Positions 18,767-29,705 of a stretch of 63,147 nt of DNA are shown here, one piece after another; position 1 is the stretch's first letter; the number at the start of each line of letters is the position of its first letter. The notes below the pieces were generated by a model that saw only the letters and a program-made list of their open reading frames with translations, ran no database searches and was not told the DNA's origin. The DNA lies in assembly GCA_002238925.1 (NCBI GenBank), contig MPNH01000028.1, positions 1-63,147 on the forward strand, read 5' to 3'. The position numbers and the translations under genes were made by a program. This DNA is from Spirochaetaceae bacterium bin103. GTDB lineage: Bacteria > Spirochaetota > Spirochaetia > SZUA-6 > Bin103.

Positions 18767-19722
18767 TCGTACAGGTGGCAGGCGACCATGCGCCCCGGCC
18801 TGACCTCGCGGTATTGCGGCACTTCCGCCCGGCAGCGCTCGGTGGCGTGCGGGCAGCGCGGATGAAAGATGCACCCCGGCGGCGGCGCCAGCAGGGTGGG
18901 AGGCAACCCCGGTATGCCCTCCAGTGGTTTTTTCTCCTTTACCGAAGGCACCGAACCGATCAGGAGCTGGGTATACGGATGCAGGGGATCCTTGTAGATA
19001 TCCTCGGCCGGACTCACCTCGGCCACCTTGCCGGCGTACATCACCGCCAGACGGTCCACCAGTTGCGCCAGCAGCCCCATGTCGTGACCGATAATAACCA
19101 GCGCCGCGCCGAGCCGTTCCTGCACCTTGATCAGGGTCTGCGTGACCACGCGCTGCACCACCACGTCGAGTGCGCTGGTCGGCTCGTCGGCGATAATCAC
19201 CTGCGGCTGCAGGATAATCGCCATGGCAATGCACACGCGCTGCTTCATGCCGCCGGAGAGCTCGTGCGGATACATGTTGTACACGCGCGCCGGCAAGCCG
19301 ACCATGCCAAGCATCTCGATGATCTTCGCCTTCGCTTCCGCACGCGCCACGGAATCACCGTGGGCGGTAACCGCGTCCGTTATCTGGCTGCCGATCTTGA
19401 CTACCGGGTTGAGCGAGTTCATCGACCCCTGCGGAATCAACGAAATCCGGCTCCAGCGCACCGACCGCATCTGTTCGTCGTTCAGGTCGAGCAGGTTGTC
19501 GCCATCCAGGAGGATGCGGCCCTGCTCGACGGAGCCGGGCGGCTTGATCAGGCGCAGCAGCGTCATCGCCGTGGTCGACTTTCCGCAGCCCGACTCGCCG
19601 ACAATGCCGAATCGCTCGCCCTTCTTTACTTCGAGGTCGATGCCGTCGACCGCCTTCACCGGCCCGCGATCGGTCCAGTACCAGACCTTGAGATCCTCCA
19701 CCTTGAGGGCAAGTTCGGTCAT
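18763..19722 (-). CDS. oppD: Peptide ABC transporter ATP-binding protein, OppD-like
   Basis: The 319-residue partner ATPase of OppF. Visible motifs are Walker A GESGCGKSTT, signature LSGGMKQRV, Walker B VIIADEPTSALDV and GHDMGL. The C-terminal cluster motif reads CIFHPRCPHATERC. The start ATG at 19722 overlaps the oppC stop by four bases; upstream codons in the same frame belong to oppC in another frame and were excluded. Confidence 0.94.
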   Translation of the reverse strand: MTELALKVEDLKVWYWTDRGPVKAVDGIDLEVKKGERFGIVGESGCGKSTTAMTLLRLIKPPGSVEQGRILLDGDNLLDLNDEQMRSVRWSRISLIPQGSMNSLNPVVKIGSQITDAVTAHGDSVARAEAKAKIIEMLGMVGLPARVYNMYPHELSGGMKQRVCIAMAIILQPQVIIADEPTSALDVVVQRVVTQTLIKVQERLGAALVIIGHDMGLLAQLVDRLAVMYAGKVAEVSPAEDIYKDPLHPYTQLLIGSVPSVKEKKPLEGIPGLPPTLLAPPPGCIFHPRCPHATERCRAEVPQYREVRPGRMVACHLYE

Positions 19723-20603
19723 GCCGGCGTGCTCCCTCCCTTGCGCACCCTGGGGTTGTACACCTCGTCGAGGCCGATGTTGATCAACTGCAAGCCGATG
19801 AAGATCAGCACCAGGATAATCATCGGCGGCAACACCCACCATAATATCCCTCGGATCATCGCCCCCCGCCACATCGCCCAGTACACCATGACACCCAGCG
19901 TGGTGGTATTCTGCGGCCCCAGTCCGAGAATCTCCAGGAATACCTCGGCCAGGATCGCCCCGGAGACGGAATTTGCGAAGGTGGTGCCCACGTACGGCAG
20001 CATGTTGGGCAGGATTTCCCGGAACACGATCTTCATGTCGCTCATCCCCGACAGCTTGGCCAGGTTGATGAACTCGCGCTTGCGCAGGCTAAGCACCTGC
20101 GAGCGGAAGGTGCGGGCCGGGAATGGCCAGGCGAATACGGCCAGGATCAGGACCAGCGCGGGAATGGTAAGAAACCTGACGTAGGATGACAGCACCACGA
20201 GCAGGGGAATGGTCGGTATGACCAGGAACACGTCGGTCACGCTGCGCAGCGAGTCGTCCACCAGGCCGCCGCGATAGCCGCTGAATATGCCCACCGACAA
20301 TCCGACCACCAGGCCCACCAGCCCGGTAAAGAAGCCGATGATCAGCGACTGCCGGACCGCGTGCACCAACTGGTCGAAGACATCGCGCCCGAGCGTGTCG
20401 GTGCCGAGCAGGTTCTGGAACGAGGGCGGCAGGTCGGGCCCGTGCAGGCCGATCGATGCGACGTCGTAGGGAGCGAGCAGATCGGCGATCACGGCGATCA
20501 GGACGAGCACGAATATGATCACGAAGCCGGTGGTCAGCTTGGCGTTGCGGCGGAACACGAAGTTGAAGACTTCCTTAGCGGAAGAAGCGAGAGACGCCGT
20601 CAT
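19719..20603 (-). CDS. oppC: Peptide ABC transporter permease, OppC-like
   Basis: A 294-residue inner-membrane subunit with six predicted membrane segments. The EAA loop that docks on the ATPases is seen in EFINLAKLSGMSDMKIVFRE followed by ILPNMLP. The N-terminal LLGTDTLGRDVFDQLVHA is a hallmark of OppC/DppC. It follows oppB by two bases and overlaps oppD. Confidence 0.94.
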   Translation of the reverse strand: MTASLASSAKEVFNFVFRRNAKLTTGFVIIFVLVLIAVIADLLAPYDVASIGLHGPDLPPSFQNLLGTDTLGRDVFDQLVHAVRQSLIIGFFTGLVGLVVGLSVGIFSGYRGGLVDDSLRSVTDVFLVIPTIPLLVVLSSYVRFLTIPALVLILAVFAWPFPARTFRSQVLSLRKREFINLAKLSGMSDMKIVFREILPNMLPYVGTTFANSVSGAILAEVFLEILGLGPQNTTTLGVMVYWAMWRGAMIRGILWWVLPPMIILVLIFIGLQLINIGLDEVYNPRVRKGGSTPA

Positions 20604-20605
20604 GG

Positions 20606-21613
20606 TCAGTCACCTCCATGGCTGATGCGCGGATCGATAAACGGATACAGGATCTCCAGGATGAGGTTGGCGGTCAGCACCGACAGGATGGTAAGCAGCA
20701 AAATGCCCTGCAGGAGGTTGTAGTCGAGGTTGCCGATCGCCGACAGGAGCAGTGCCCCGAGACCTGGATAGTTGAAGATGGTCTCGGTCAGTATGGAGCC
20801 GTTCATGACGAACCCGAGCGCAATTCCGAATGCTGCTACCTGCGGCAGGAGGGCATTCCTGAGCGCGTACTTGTTCAGAATGACCTGCCGTTTCAGGCCC
20901 TTGGCCTCGGCCAGCAGGATGTAGTCTTCGCCAAGCGTGGAGAGGATCATGGAGCGCATGGTGATAACCCAGAAACCGACCGAGGAGATCACGATCGACA
21001 GCGCCGGCAGGGTCGCATGGTAGAGGATGTCCCACACCATCCGCATGCCTTCCGGGCGGCCGCCGATGAGGCTGAAACCACCGGAAGATGGGAAAATGGA
21101 CAGGTTGTAGGAGAAGAAGAAGACGAGCAGCAGGGCAACAAAGTAATAGGGAATCTGGTTGAGCGAGAGACTGACCACCACAAGCGCCGAATTCACCTTC
21201 GAATCGCGGCGCCAGCCGACCATCGCGCCGAGCAGATTGCCGAGCACCCAGCTGATCACGGTGGCCACCAGGAGCAGCCCCATGGTCCACGGCAGAGCGG
21301 TTACCAACAGCTCCTGCACGGTAGTGGGAAATGCCATGATCGACGGTCCGAGGTCGCCGCGCAGCAGGCTCCACAAGTAGCGGAAGTATTGCTCCATCCA
21401 GGTGCCGTTCAGACCGAACTGCTCCTTGTACGCGGCCACGATCTCGGCGCCGCCGGAGACTACCTCGCCGTGCTGAGCCATCTGGTCGATGAGCGCCGAG
21501 ATGGGGTCGCCCGGTATCAGCCGCGGAATGAAGAAGTTCGCGGTAATCGCGATCATTACCGTCAATAGATACGCTATCAACCGCCGCGCGATGTAGGTCA
21601 CAAGACCGGGCAT
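20606..21613 (-). CDS. oppB: Peptide ABC transporter permease, OppB-like
   Basis: A 335-residue permease with six membrane segments. The N-terminal RRLIAYLLTVMIAITANFFI and the periplasmic LRGDLGPSIM, then GEDYILLAEAKGLKRQVIL with the EAA loop, are typical for OppB/DppB. Its ATG at 21613 is the first gene after a strong hairpin that follows oppA, so it is probably expressed at a lower level than oppA. Confidence 0.94.
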   Translation of the reverse strand: MPGLVTYIARRLIAYLLTVMIAITANFFIPRLIPGDPISALIDQMAQHGEVVSGGAEIVAAYKEQFGLNGTWMEQYFRYLWSLLRGDLGPSIMAFPTTVQELLVTALPWTMGLLLVATVISWVLGNLLGAMVGWRRDSKVNSALVVVSLSLNQIPYYFVALLLVFFFSYNLSIFPSSGGFSLIGGRPEGMRMVWDILYHATLPALSIVISSVGFWVITMRSMILSTLGEDYILLAEAKGLKRQVILNKYALRNALLPQVAAFGIALGFVMNGSILTETIFNYPGLGALLLSAIGNLDYNLLQGILLLTILSVLTANLILEILYPFIDPRISHGGD

Positions 21614-21640
21614 GGATACTCCTTCCGCGGGTACAAGGTC

Positions 21641-21682
21641 TCCCCCTCTCCCGGAGGCAGGATGTGCCCGGGGAGAGGGGGA
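21641..21682 (-). terminator. Intergenic hairpin between oppA and oppB
   Basis: TCCCCCTCTCCC (21641-21652) is complementary to GGGGAGAGGGGGA (21670-21682) across a 17-base loop. There is no U-run. In many opp operons such a hairpin partly ends transcription or protects the 3' end of the abundant binding-protein mRNA; that role is inferred. Confidence 0.7.
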
Positions 21683-21715
21683 ATAAAGAAACGAATGGCC
21701 GTTGTACTTGCCGGC

Positions 21716-23422
21716 TTACTGGGGCTCGACGTTCAGCAATGTGAACAGGAAGTGCGGCCACCAGTGAAACGGCGTAATGTACGGATCTTCCTCGCTCGGG
21801 AAGCCCTTCCAATGCAGAGTGTCGTAGGTATTCGAGGTAACCGTCTGCAGGGTACCGATCACCGGCAGGTCCCGCATGTAGATTTCCTGCGCCTGCGCGA
21901 GCACCTCGTCGGCGCGAGGATCGTCGGGGAGCAGTCCGGTCAGCTCGTCCAGGAGCGCGTCGTACTCGGGGTTCTGGTAGCGAATGCGGTTCTGGTCGGC
22001 GGATTCGCCTTCCGGCAGGGCATACTTGCTGTGGAAGCCTTCCAGCCAGGCGTACGGATCCCAGGCCTGACCGAGTCCTTCGGCGCACGCCCAAGCCACG
22101 TTCATGTCGTAGTCGTTGCGCCGCCACGCCTCACCGTGAGGCGCCGGTTCCAGCACCTTCCACGATGCATCGACGCCGATTGCCTTGAGATCCTCGCTGA
22201 TGCTCTGCGCCATCTCGCGGTGACCGCTCCAGGGCGGAGAAATGATCACCCAGGAGAGCCGGATGCCGTCCGGAGAAACGTAGATGCCGTCGCGCCCCTT
22301 CTCGAAGCCGAGGTCCTCCAGGATCGCGACCGCCCTGTCGGGATCGTACTCTTCGGTGTTGTACTTCTCCAGCATCTCCTTCCAGTCTTCCAGGTAGGGA
22401 GTGATGGTTCCGTAGTACGGATAGGGCAGCTTGGAAGTGCGCGTGACCCCTTCGAAGGCGGCGAAGTTCAGCTTGTTCTTGTTGATGGCGTAGGAAACCG
22501 CCCAGCGTACTTCAGCCTGGTCCAGCGGCGGCCGCTGGATGTTGAACCAGAGTGCCCGCGTGCACGGGTCGAGCGCCACCCAGAGGTCTATGGTGTCGTT
22601 CCGCTTCACGACCGTCTCGTACTGTGACTTGGTGAAGCCGGACCACACGTCCATGCGGCTCTCGATCTGCTCGATCATCATCTTTTCGGCCGGACCGGGT
22701 CCGGTGACCAGCAGGAACTTGGCGCCCGGGAACTCGCCCATCACGTCCTTGGCCCAATAGTCGTCGCGGCGCTCCCAGGAAACCGCCTCGGCGCTCGTAT
22801 CGACCAGCTTGTAGGGGCCGGTCCACACCGGGTCGGGCCAGTTCTTGAAGGTGGTGGGGTCTTCCTGTGACCAGATATGCTCAGGCACGATCGGCGGCAC
22901 CCAGAGGCCGATCAGGAAGCTGTAATGCGCCCTGGTGTGGGGCTCTTTCAGCTGGATGAATACGGTGTGGGAATCTTCCGCCCGCACTTCTGTCATCCAC
23001 TCCTTGATCCACACCGACCAGCGCAGCGTGGGAGCATTTTCCTTCAGCATGTTGTAGGTGAAGACGACGTCGTCGGCGTTGAACTCTTCACCGTCGCTCC
23101 ACTTGACACCCTCGCGCAACTTGATGGTGATGGAGTCGTGGTTGGGTCCGTACTCGAACGAGGTGCCGAGCCAGGGTTCGATTTCGCCCTGGTACAGGTT
23201 CATGTAGAAGAGATTCTCTGCCATCCACCAGTTGCCGGTTTCACCACGGTGTCCGGCCAGGTATGGATTGTAGAGTTCGGGCGCGCCGAATTTTCGGCCG
23301 GCTCTTACGATAAGGGTATCTTCGCGCGGCATGTTCTGAGCCACTACCGGCTCTGCCAGAATGGCAAGCGCAAATACTGCGAGCACAGAATGCGCCAACA
23401 TTCTGGTTCGTTTCAAAGACAA
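21716..23422 (-). CDS. oppA: Peptide ABC transporter substrate-binding protein
   Basis: This exported binding protein of about 568 residues delivers peptides or similar solutes to OppBC. It opens with SLKRTRMLAHSVLAVFALAI, a signal peptide ending near VVAQ. The SBP_bac_5 fold is shown by LREGVKWSDGEEFNADDVVFTYNML, WTGPYKL and WAVSYAINKNK. No lipobox cysteine is present, so it appears soluble in the periplasm. TTG at 23422 is preferred because AGGAG lies about eight bases upstream; ATG at 23401 is the alternative. It is the first gene of the operon. The ligand cannot be told from sequence. Confidence 0.9.
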   Translation of the reverse strand: MSLKRTRMLAHSVLAVFALAILAEPVVAQNMPREDTLIVRAGRKFGAPELYNPYLAGHRGETGNWWMAENLFYMNLYQGEIEPWLGTSFEYGPNHDSITIKLREGVKWSDGEEFNADDVVFTYNMLKENAPTLRWSVWIKEWMTEVRAEDSHTVFIQLKEPHTRAHYSFLIGLWVPPIVPEHIWSQEDPTTFKNWPDPVWTGPYKLVDTSAEAVSWERRDDYWAKDVMGEFPGAKFLLVTGPGPAEKMMIEQIESRMDVWSGFTKSQYETVVKRNDTIDLWVALDPCTRALWFNIQRPPLDQAEVRWAVSYAINKNKLNFAAFEGVTRTSKLPYPYYGTITPYLEDWKEMLEKYNTEEYDPDRAVAILEDLGFEKGRDGIYVSPDGIRLSWVIISPPWSGHREMAQSISEDLKAIGVDASWKVLEPAPHGEAWRRNDYDMNVAWACAEGLGQAWDPYAWLEGFHSKYALPEGESADQNRIRYQNPEYDALLDELTGLLPDDPRADEVLAQAQEIYMRDLPVIGTLQTVTSNTYDTLHWKGFPSEEDPYITPFHWWPHFLFTLLNVEPQ

Positions 23423-23579
23423 TGCTGTACTCCTGTGAGTGTTTTGAAGTTGGTTCGATACGATTGCGGTTCGGTTTGAGCAGAAATGGGAAAACCGCAT
23501 ACTGTCTCCCTGGTCTGTCGAGTCGATTCTATCCCCCTTGTTGTGCAAGTGTGTACGTGCGGCGTAAACGAGGGTCTTG

Positions 23580-23607
23580 TGTATAGTATCTGGCATGGCC
23601 GTGTCAA
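23580..23607 (-). promoter_or_regulatory. Likely promoter of the opp operon
   Basis: On the minus strand a perfect -35 box TTGACA (23607-23602) is followed after 16 bases by TATACA (23585-23580). This leaves a 5' untranslated region of about 150 bases before oppA, long enough to hold control elements, though none was recognised. Confidence 0.6.
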
Positions 23608-23625
23608 TACGGAATCGGGGGCGGG

Positions 23626-24282
23626 ATGGCTGAGCTTCGTCTCCTGGGGGTGCGCTGGGTGAGCCCGTCCGCCTACGTGCTGCGGTTGGAGCGGGGCGCA
23701 TTGCAATTCGAGCCGGGGCAGTACGTGACGCTCGGCGTTGCCGGCAGCACGGCGCGGCGCGAGTATTCGATCTACTCGGGGTGCGGGGACCCGTACCTGG
23801 AGGTGTTGATCAAGCAGGTGGAGGGCGGCTCGGTGTCGCACCAACTCGCCCGCCTGCCGGCCGGCGCGGCGCTGGAGTGCGACGGGCCGTTCGGGTACTT
23901 CACCATCCCGCCGGCGCGGCGCGCCGAACCGCTGCTGTTCATTGCCTCCGGCACCGGCATCGCGCCGTTCCGCAGCTTGGTCCGCAGCCGTCCGAGCATG
24001 AACTATCGGCTGCTGCATGGCGTCAGGAACGCGGCCGAACGCTACGACAGCGCGCAGTACCCGGCGGATCGCTACCTGGCGTGCCTGAGCCGGGTGGCCG
24101 CCGCGGACGCTCCTCCGGGCAGCTACCGCGGCCGGGTGACCGATTATTTGCGCGGCCACCCGGCCGCGCCGGGAACCGCCTGCTACCTGTGCGGCAACAG
24201 CGAGATGATCTTCGCGGCGTTCGACATTCTCAAGAAACAGGGCATTGCCGGCGCCGATCTGTTCGCCGAGGTGTATTTTTGA
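23626..24282 (+). CDS. FNR-type flavin oxidoreductase
   Basis: This 218-residue protein belongs to the ferredoxin-NADP+ reductase superfamily. FAD-binding RREYSIYS and the phosphate-binding GGSVSHQLARLPAG come first, then the nucleotide-binding FIASGTGIAPFRSL and CYLCGNSEMI near the end. There is no ferredoxin domain in the protein, so it probably transfers electrons between NAD(P)H and a separate ferredoxin or flavodoxin. It stops ten bases before mnmG and probably shares its transcript. Confidence 0.88.
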   Translation: MAELRLLGVRWVSPSAYVLRLERGALQFEPGQYVTLGVAGSTARREYSIYSGCGDPYLEVLIKQVEGGSVSHQLARLPAGAALECDGPFGYFTIPPARRAEPLLFIASGTGIAPFRSLVRSRPSMNYRLLHGVRNAAERYDSAQYPADRYLACLSRVAAADAPPGSYRGRVTDYLRGHPAAPGTACYLCGNSEMIFAAFDILKKQGIAGADLFAEVYF

Positions 24283-24292
24283 CCCGCACCAG

Positions 24293-26253
<1,961 letters not shown>

Positions 26254-26254
26254 T

Positions 26255-26680
26255 TCAATCTCCGGACTCGCGCGGCAGCACGAGGGTGAGACGGTTCTTG
26301 CCGTCTTCGTAGCGGTAGCTCGCGTCATCCACCAGCGTGCGCACCAGGTGAACGCCCACGCCGCCGACGCGCCGCTCATCGATCGGCAGTTCCGGGTCGA
26401 ACTCGGGCGCCTCCTCGAGCGGGTCGAACCGGGGCCCGTCATCCGCGAGTTCGACCGTAATCGTGTCGGACGCCGACCTGAGCACAACGTCAAGGTGGCG
26501 CGCGCCACCGGCACGCCCGTGCGTCATGACGTTGAGCGCGAGTTCCTCGATCACCAGGTTCACCTGGAAAAGCAGCTTGGGGGACCAGTCGTCCCGCTCT
26601 GCCAACTCCTCCACGGCTTCCGCCAAACGAGGCAACTCTTCGGGCCGCGCGTCAAGCTGCAGGTGCACTTCTTGACTCAC
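26255..26680 (-). CDS. RsbW-like anti-sigma/serine kinase
   Basis: A 141-residue GHKL ATPase domain of the RsbW/SpoIIAB class, which phosphorylates a STAS antagonist and captures a target protein. The N-box is IEELALNVMTHG, the G1 box ADDGPRFDP and the G2 box VGGVGVHLVRTL. It lies 42 bases after the STAS gene and in the same operon as a SpoIIE-type phosphatase, so the three elements of a partner switch are complete. No sigma factor is in the window, so its target may be a non-sigma protein. Confidence 0.9.
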   Translation of the reverse strand: MSQEVHLQLDARPEELPRLAEAVEELAERDDWSPKLLFQVNLVIEELALNVMTHGRAGGARHLDVVLRSASDTITVELADDGPRFDPLEEAPEFDPELPIDERRVGGVGVHLVRTLVDDASYRYEDGKNRLTLVLPRESGD

Positions 26681-26722
26681 ACCGCGAGAATTCCGTTCAG
26701 GTATCGCTCGCCTGCGCCGGAC

Positions 26723-27064
26723 CTAACTGGCGGCGACCGCCGCCACCGCCGCCGACTGGCTGTCGTGCACGGGTATGATGCGGTCGAACCCGCTGATCTC
26801 GAATACCTCGCGGATCGACTCGGTGAGCTCGCAGAGGGCGAACTTGGTACCGCGCTTCTGCAGCATCCGGGCGACCATCAACATCACGCGCAGCCCGGAA
26901 CTGCTGATGTAGGACAGCTCCTTCAGTTGCAGCACCACCGCACGATCAGCCTCGCCGATCACCCCTTCGAGGGCCTGTTGAAACTCCTGCGAGTTGCTGC
27001 CGTCGACCCGCCCAGCGGCGGTTACGATCAGAGTGTCTCCCTGTCGTTCCTCGGTAATATTCAT
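26723..27064 (-). CDS. STAS-domain anti-sigma factor antagonist
   Basis: A 113-residue STAS protein. It reads LIVTAAGRVDGSNSQEFQQA early and LKELSYISSSGLRVMLMVA in the middle. The serine in SSSGLR is the site normally phosphorylated by the RsbW-type kinase and dephosphorylated by the PP2C partner. The start ATG at 27064 is preceded by AGGAG about ten bases away. The product would release the kinase's target when unphosphorylated. Confidence 0.92.
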   Translation of the reverse strand: MNITEERQGDTLIVTAAGRVDGSNSQEFQQALEGVIGEADRAVVLQLKELSYISSSGLRVMLMVARMLQKRGTKFALCELTESIREVFEISGFDRIIPVHDSQSAAVAAVAAS

Positions 27065-27182
27065 CCTGACGTGTCTCCTGTACTCATTGTTGATGCGACA
27101 CCGCACGGATACGGTACGCGGCCGCAAGTGTAGTTTGCGGCGCCGAGTATACTATAAACCGCCGTCGGCCGTCTGCCGGCAC

Positions 27183-29702
27183 TCATGCCGCGATCCGTTT
27201 TCTCATGATCAGCCGATTGCGCCCGCCAATCACCAGGTAGTCCACGTCGTCGATCTGTGCCGGCCGGGCAATCTCGGTGCCGACGCGGCTAATGTAACGA
27301 CCGTCGCCGTTCGTGTCGTGGCCCGGCGGTGGATCCACGAGTGCGAACGGCTGGCCGTCGTCATCCACCGCCACCTCCACTACCGCGTCCTGGAAACTGA
27401 GCCTGATGTCGATTTCGTAGGTGCTGCCCGCCGGCAGCCGATAGTCGATGGTGGTGGTGAGCACGTCGGCCACGGCGGTCTGCAGGTCGTGGGTGTGGTC
27501 GCCGCCGATGCCGCTCTGGCGCGCGAAGGTGCCGATTCCCTGCGCAATGCGGGGGATCTCGGCGAGATCGTTGCGCAGCGACAGGCGGTGAACGACCATC
27601 GCGTCCGGCTTGCTCTCGCGGCTGAGAACGAGCATCGCGATGTCGTCGAACTGTTCCGCTTCGCCGGCGAAATCTTCCACCCGGCGCAGCATCGCCTCGA
27701 TGGTGTCGCTGGGGCTGCGGTCGGTATTGGCGAGCAGATTCTCGCGCATCCGGTCGTAGCCGAATTCCTCTTCCTGCAGGTCGGTTGACTCCGGTACCCC
27801 GTCGGTATAGCAGAACAGCTTGCCATCGGGCGGGATTACCACCTCGCCGTCGTCATAGGTCAATCCATCGAACATCGCCAGCGCCACGCCGCCGGTCAGC
27901 GGCAACAGCTCAGCCTTTCCGGGAGCGATCAGCACCGGCGGGTTGTGGCCGCCGTTGGCATAGCGCAGGGTGCCGTCGCGGCGGTCGAAAATGCCGTAGA
28001 AGACGGTCACGAAGACATCCTCGCGGGATGCGTCGGCGAGCGTGTCGTTGACCATTTCCAGGCACTTGCCGGGTCCGTCCTCGACGTAGCGCGAGGTGGC
28101 GCGGATCACCGTGCGGGTAACCGCCATGAACAGCGAAGCGGGAACGCCCTTGCCGACCACATCGCCGATCACGATGACGGTGCGGTCTTCGTCCAGCGGG
28201 AAAAAGTCGTAGAAGTCGCCGCCCACCTCGCGCGCGGTCTGCATTGCCGCGTGGATGTGGGCGCCCTCGGTATCGAGACGTTCGCCGGGCAGGAACGATC
28301 GCTGCACCCGGGTGGCGACCTGCAGGTCGTGTTGCAGCGCCAGGTAGGCGGTCTGCGTGCGCAGCGCCTCCTGCAACTCGGCCACCAGCTTGCGGAGTCG
28401 TTCCTGCTGCACGCCGACGCGATCGGCCATCTTCTGGAAGGCGAGCCCCATTACCTGCAGGTCGCCGGCCATTTCCATGTCCGGCTGCACCTCGGCCTGG
28501 TCGCCCTCGTCGTCTTCCTTGGGCGCCTCGATCTCTGCCAGATCGTTGAGGATATCCTCGCGTTCGGTCTCGTCCAGGGTGGTGGCCAGGCGCGTCATCT
28601 CGCTGCGAATGAAGCGCCCCTCCTGGCGTTGGCGGCGCGTCGCGCGGCGCCGATGGCGGCGCAGGGCCAGGGTCTGGTTGCGGAACGTATTTACGGCCAG
28701 GGCGATGCGCGCCAGCTCATCCTTGCCGCGCTCGCCGGCGATTTTCACCGTGGCCTGGGTGTCGCCGCGCGACAGCGCATCGAGTACCTGCACCCCTTCG
28801 GTAAGTGGCGACAGCGCATGCCGCAGGTAGAGGTAGAGCGCCAATAATGATATGAGCAGGAAGCCGGCTATTGACAGGAAGGTGATCAGGCTCACCCTCC
28901 GCTGCCCGGCGAATGCCGCGCTCACGTCGCGCACCGTCACCACGCTCGCAACCAGGTTGCCGAGTTCGGCTTCGAGCGGGAAGGCGGCGAGAGAGAACAC
29001 GCGGTCGTCGAAGCGCAACACCTGCGATGCGCCGTCTCGCAGCCGCGCCGAACTGCTCACCAGGTCCCAGATCTGCGGATCGGTACCCGCCAGCAGGCGG
29101 CTGCGCCGATTCACGACCAGTACTTCCGAGCCGGAATCGTTCCGCAGTTCCCGCAATGCGAGCCCGATATCGGATGCACAGACGGCGATTGCCAGCAGCG
29201 TTCCGTCTTCGTCGTGCAGCGGTATGCCCACCGAGAGCGTTACGTTGCGCTCGGCGTCGATTGCCACGCCGCTGCGCCCGCTGCCGGCGGCGATCATGGC
29301 GGCGATCGCATCCTCGCTCGCCGCCGCGGTTGGTTCAAACGCGGGGACCGAAGAATACAGCACCTCATGCGACAGCGACACGATATCGAGCCGGGTGATG
29401 CTCGGGTTGCGTTGCAGCGAGATCAGCGTGCGCCGCGCCGCCTCGGAAATGAGCCCGCGATCGCCGCTGACAATGGCGGTGCGGAGGAACTGGTCCCCGG
29501 TGACGGTAGGCGTAAGTTCGCGGATCCGCTGCAGCCCGGTCTCGACGATCTTGCCCCAGAGCGCGCGGCTTCCGTTGATCTCCGTGACTTCCAGTTGCTG
29601 GCGCAGCACTTCCTCGCGCTGATAGCCGGCGAACAGCAATCCGGCGATCATGGCGGCGAGGAAGGCAACGACGATGATGCCGATCCGGGTCTTGATTCCC
29701 AC
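27183..29702 (-). CDS. Membrane sensor-HAMP-SpoIIE phosphatase with C-terminal GHKL-like domain
   Basis: This 839-residue protein is likely the input of the partner switch. A membrane segment (about 6-27) and a second (about 272-293) flank a periplasmic sensor of about 240 residues, probably Cache-like. Then come HAMP (294-345), an Arg-rich and an acidic linker, a coiled coil (about 420-460) and a PP2C/SpoIIE domain. Its metal aspartates are in REVGGDFYDF (491-500), IGDVVGKGVPASL (512-524), YANGGHNPP, CYTDGVPES and FDDIAMLVL. Residues 706-839 resemble an RsbW-type ATPase but the N-box asparagine is missing (LQTAVADVLTTTIDY), so this end is probably non-catalytic. It starts three bases after the binding-protein gene. 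The acid/base-rich linker is unusual. Confidence 0.93.
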   Translation of the reverse strand: MGIKTRIGIIVVAFLAAMIAGLLFAGYQREEVLRQQLEVTEINGSRALWGKIVETGLQRIRELTPTVTGDQFLRTAIVSGDRGLISEAARRTLISLQRNPSITRLDIVSLSHEVLYSSVPAFEPTAAASEDAIAAMIAAGSGRSGVAIDAERNVTLSVGIPLHDEDGTLLAIAVCASDIGLALRELRNDSGSEVLVVNRRSRLLAGTDPQIWDLVSSSARLRDGASQVLRFDDRVFSLAAFPLEAELGNLVASVVTVRDVSAAFAGQRRVSLITFLSIAGFLLISLLALYLYLRHALSPLTEGVQVLDALSRGDTQATVKIAGERGKDELARIALAVNTFRNQTLALRRHRRRATRRQRQEGRFIRSEMTRLATTLDETEREDILNDLAEIEAPKEDDEGDQAEVQPDMEMAGDLQVMGLAFQKMADRVGVQQERLRKLVAELQEALRTQTAYLALQHDLQVATRVQRSFLPGERLDTEGAHIHAAMQTAREVGGDFYDFFPLDEDRTVIVIGDVVGKGVPASLFMAVTRTVIRATSRYVEDGPGKCLEMVNDTLADASREDVFVTVFYGIFDRRDGTLRYANGGHNPPVLIAPGKAELLPLTGGVALAMFDGLTYDDGEVVIPPDGKLFCYTDGVPESTDLQEEEFGYDRMRENLLANTDRSPSDTIEAMLRRVEDFAGEAEQFDDIAMLVLSRESKPDAMVVHRLSLRNDLAEIPRIAQGIGTFARQSGIGGDHTHDLQTAVADVLTTTIDYRLPAGSTYEIDIRLSFQDAVVEVAVDDDGQPFALVDPPPGHDTNGDGRYISRVGTEIARPAQIDDVDYLVIGGRNRLIMRKRIAA

Positions 29703-29705
29703 CGG

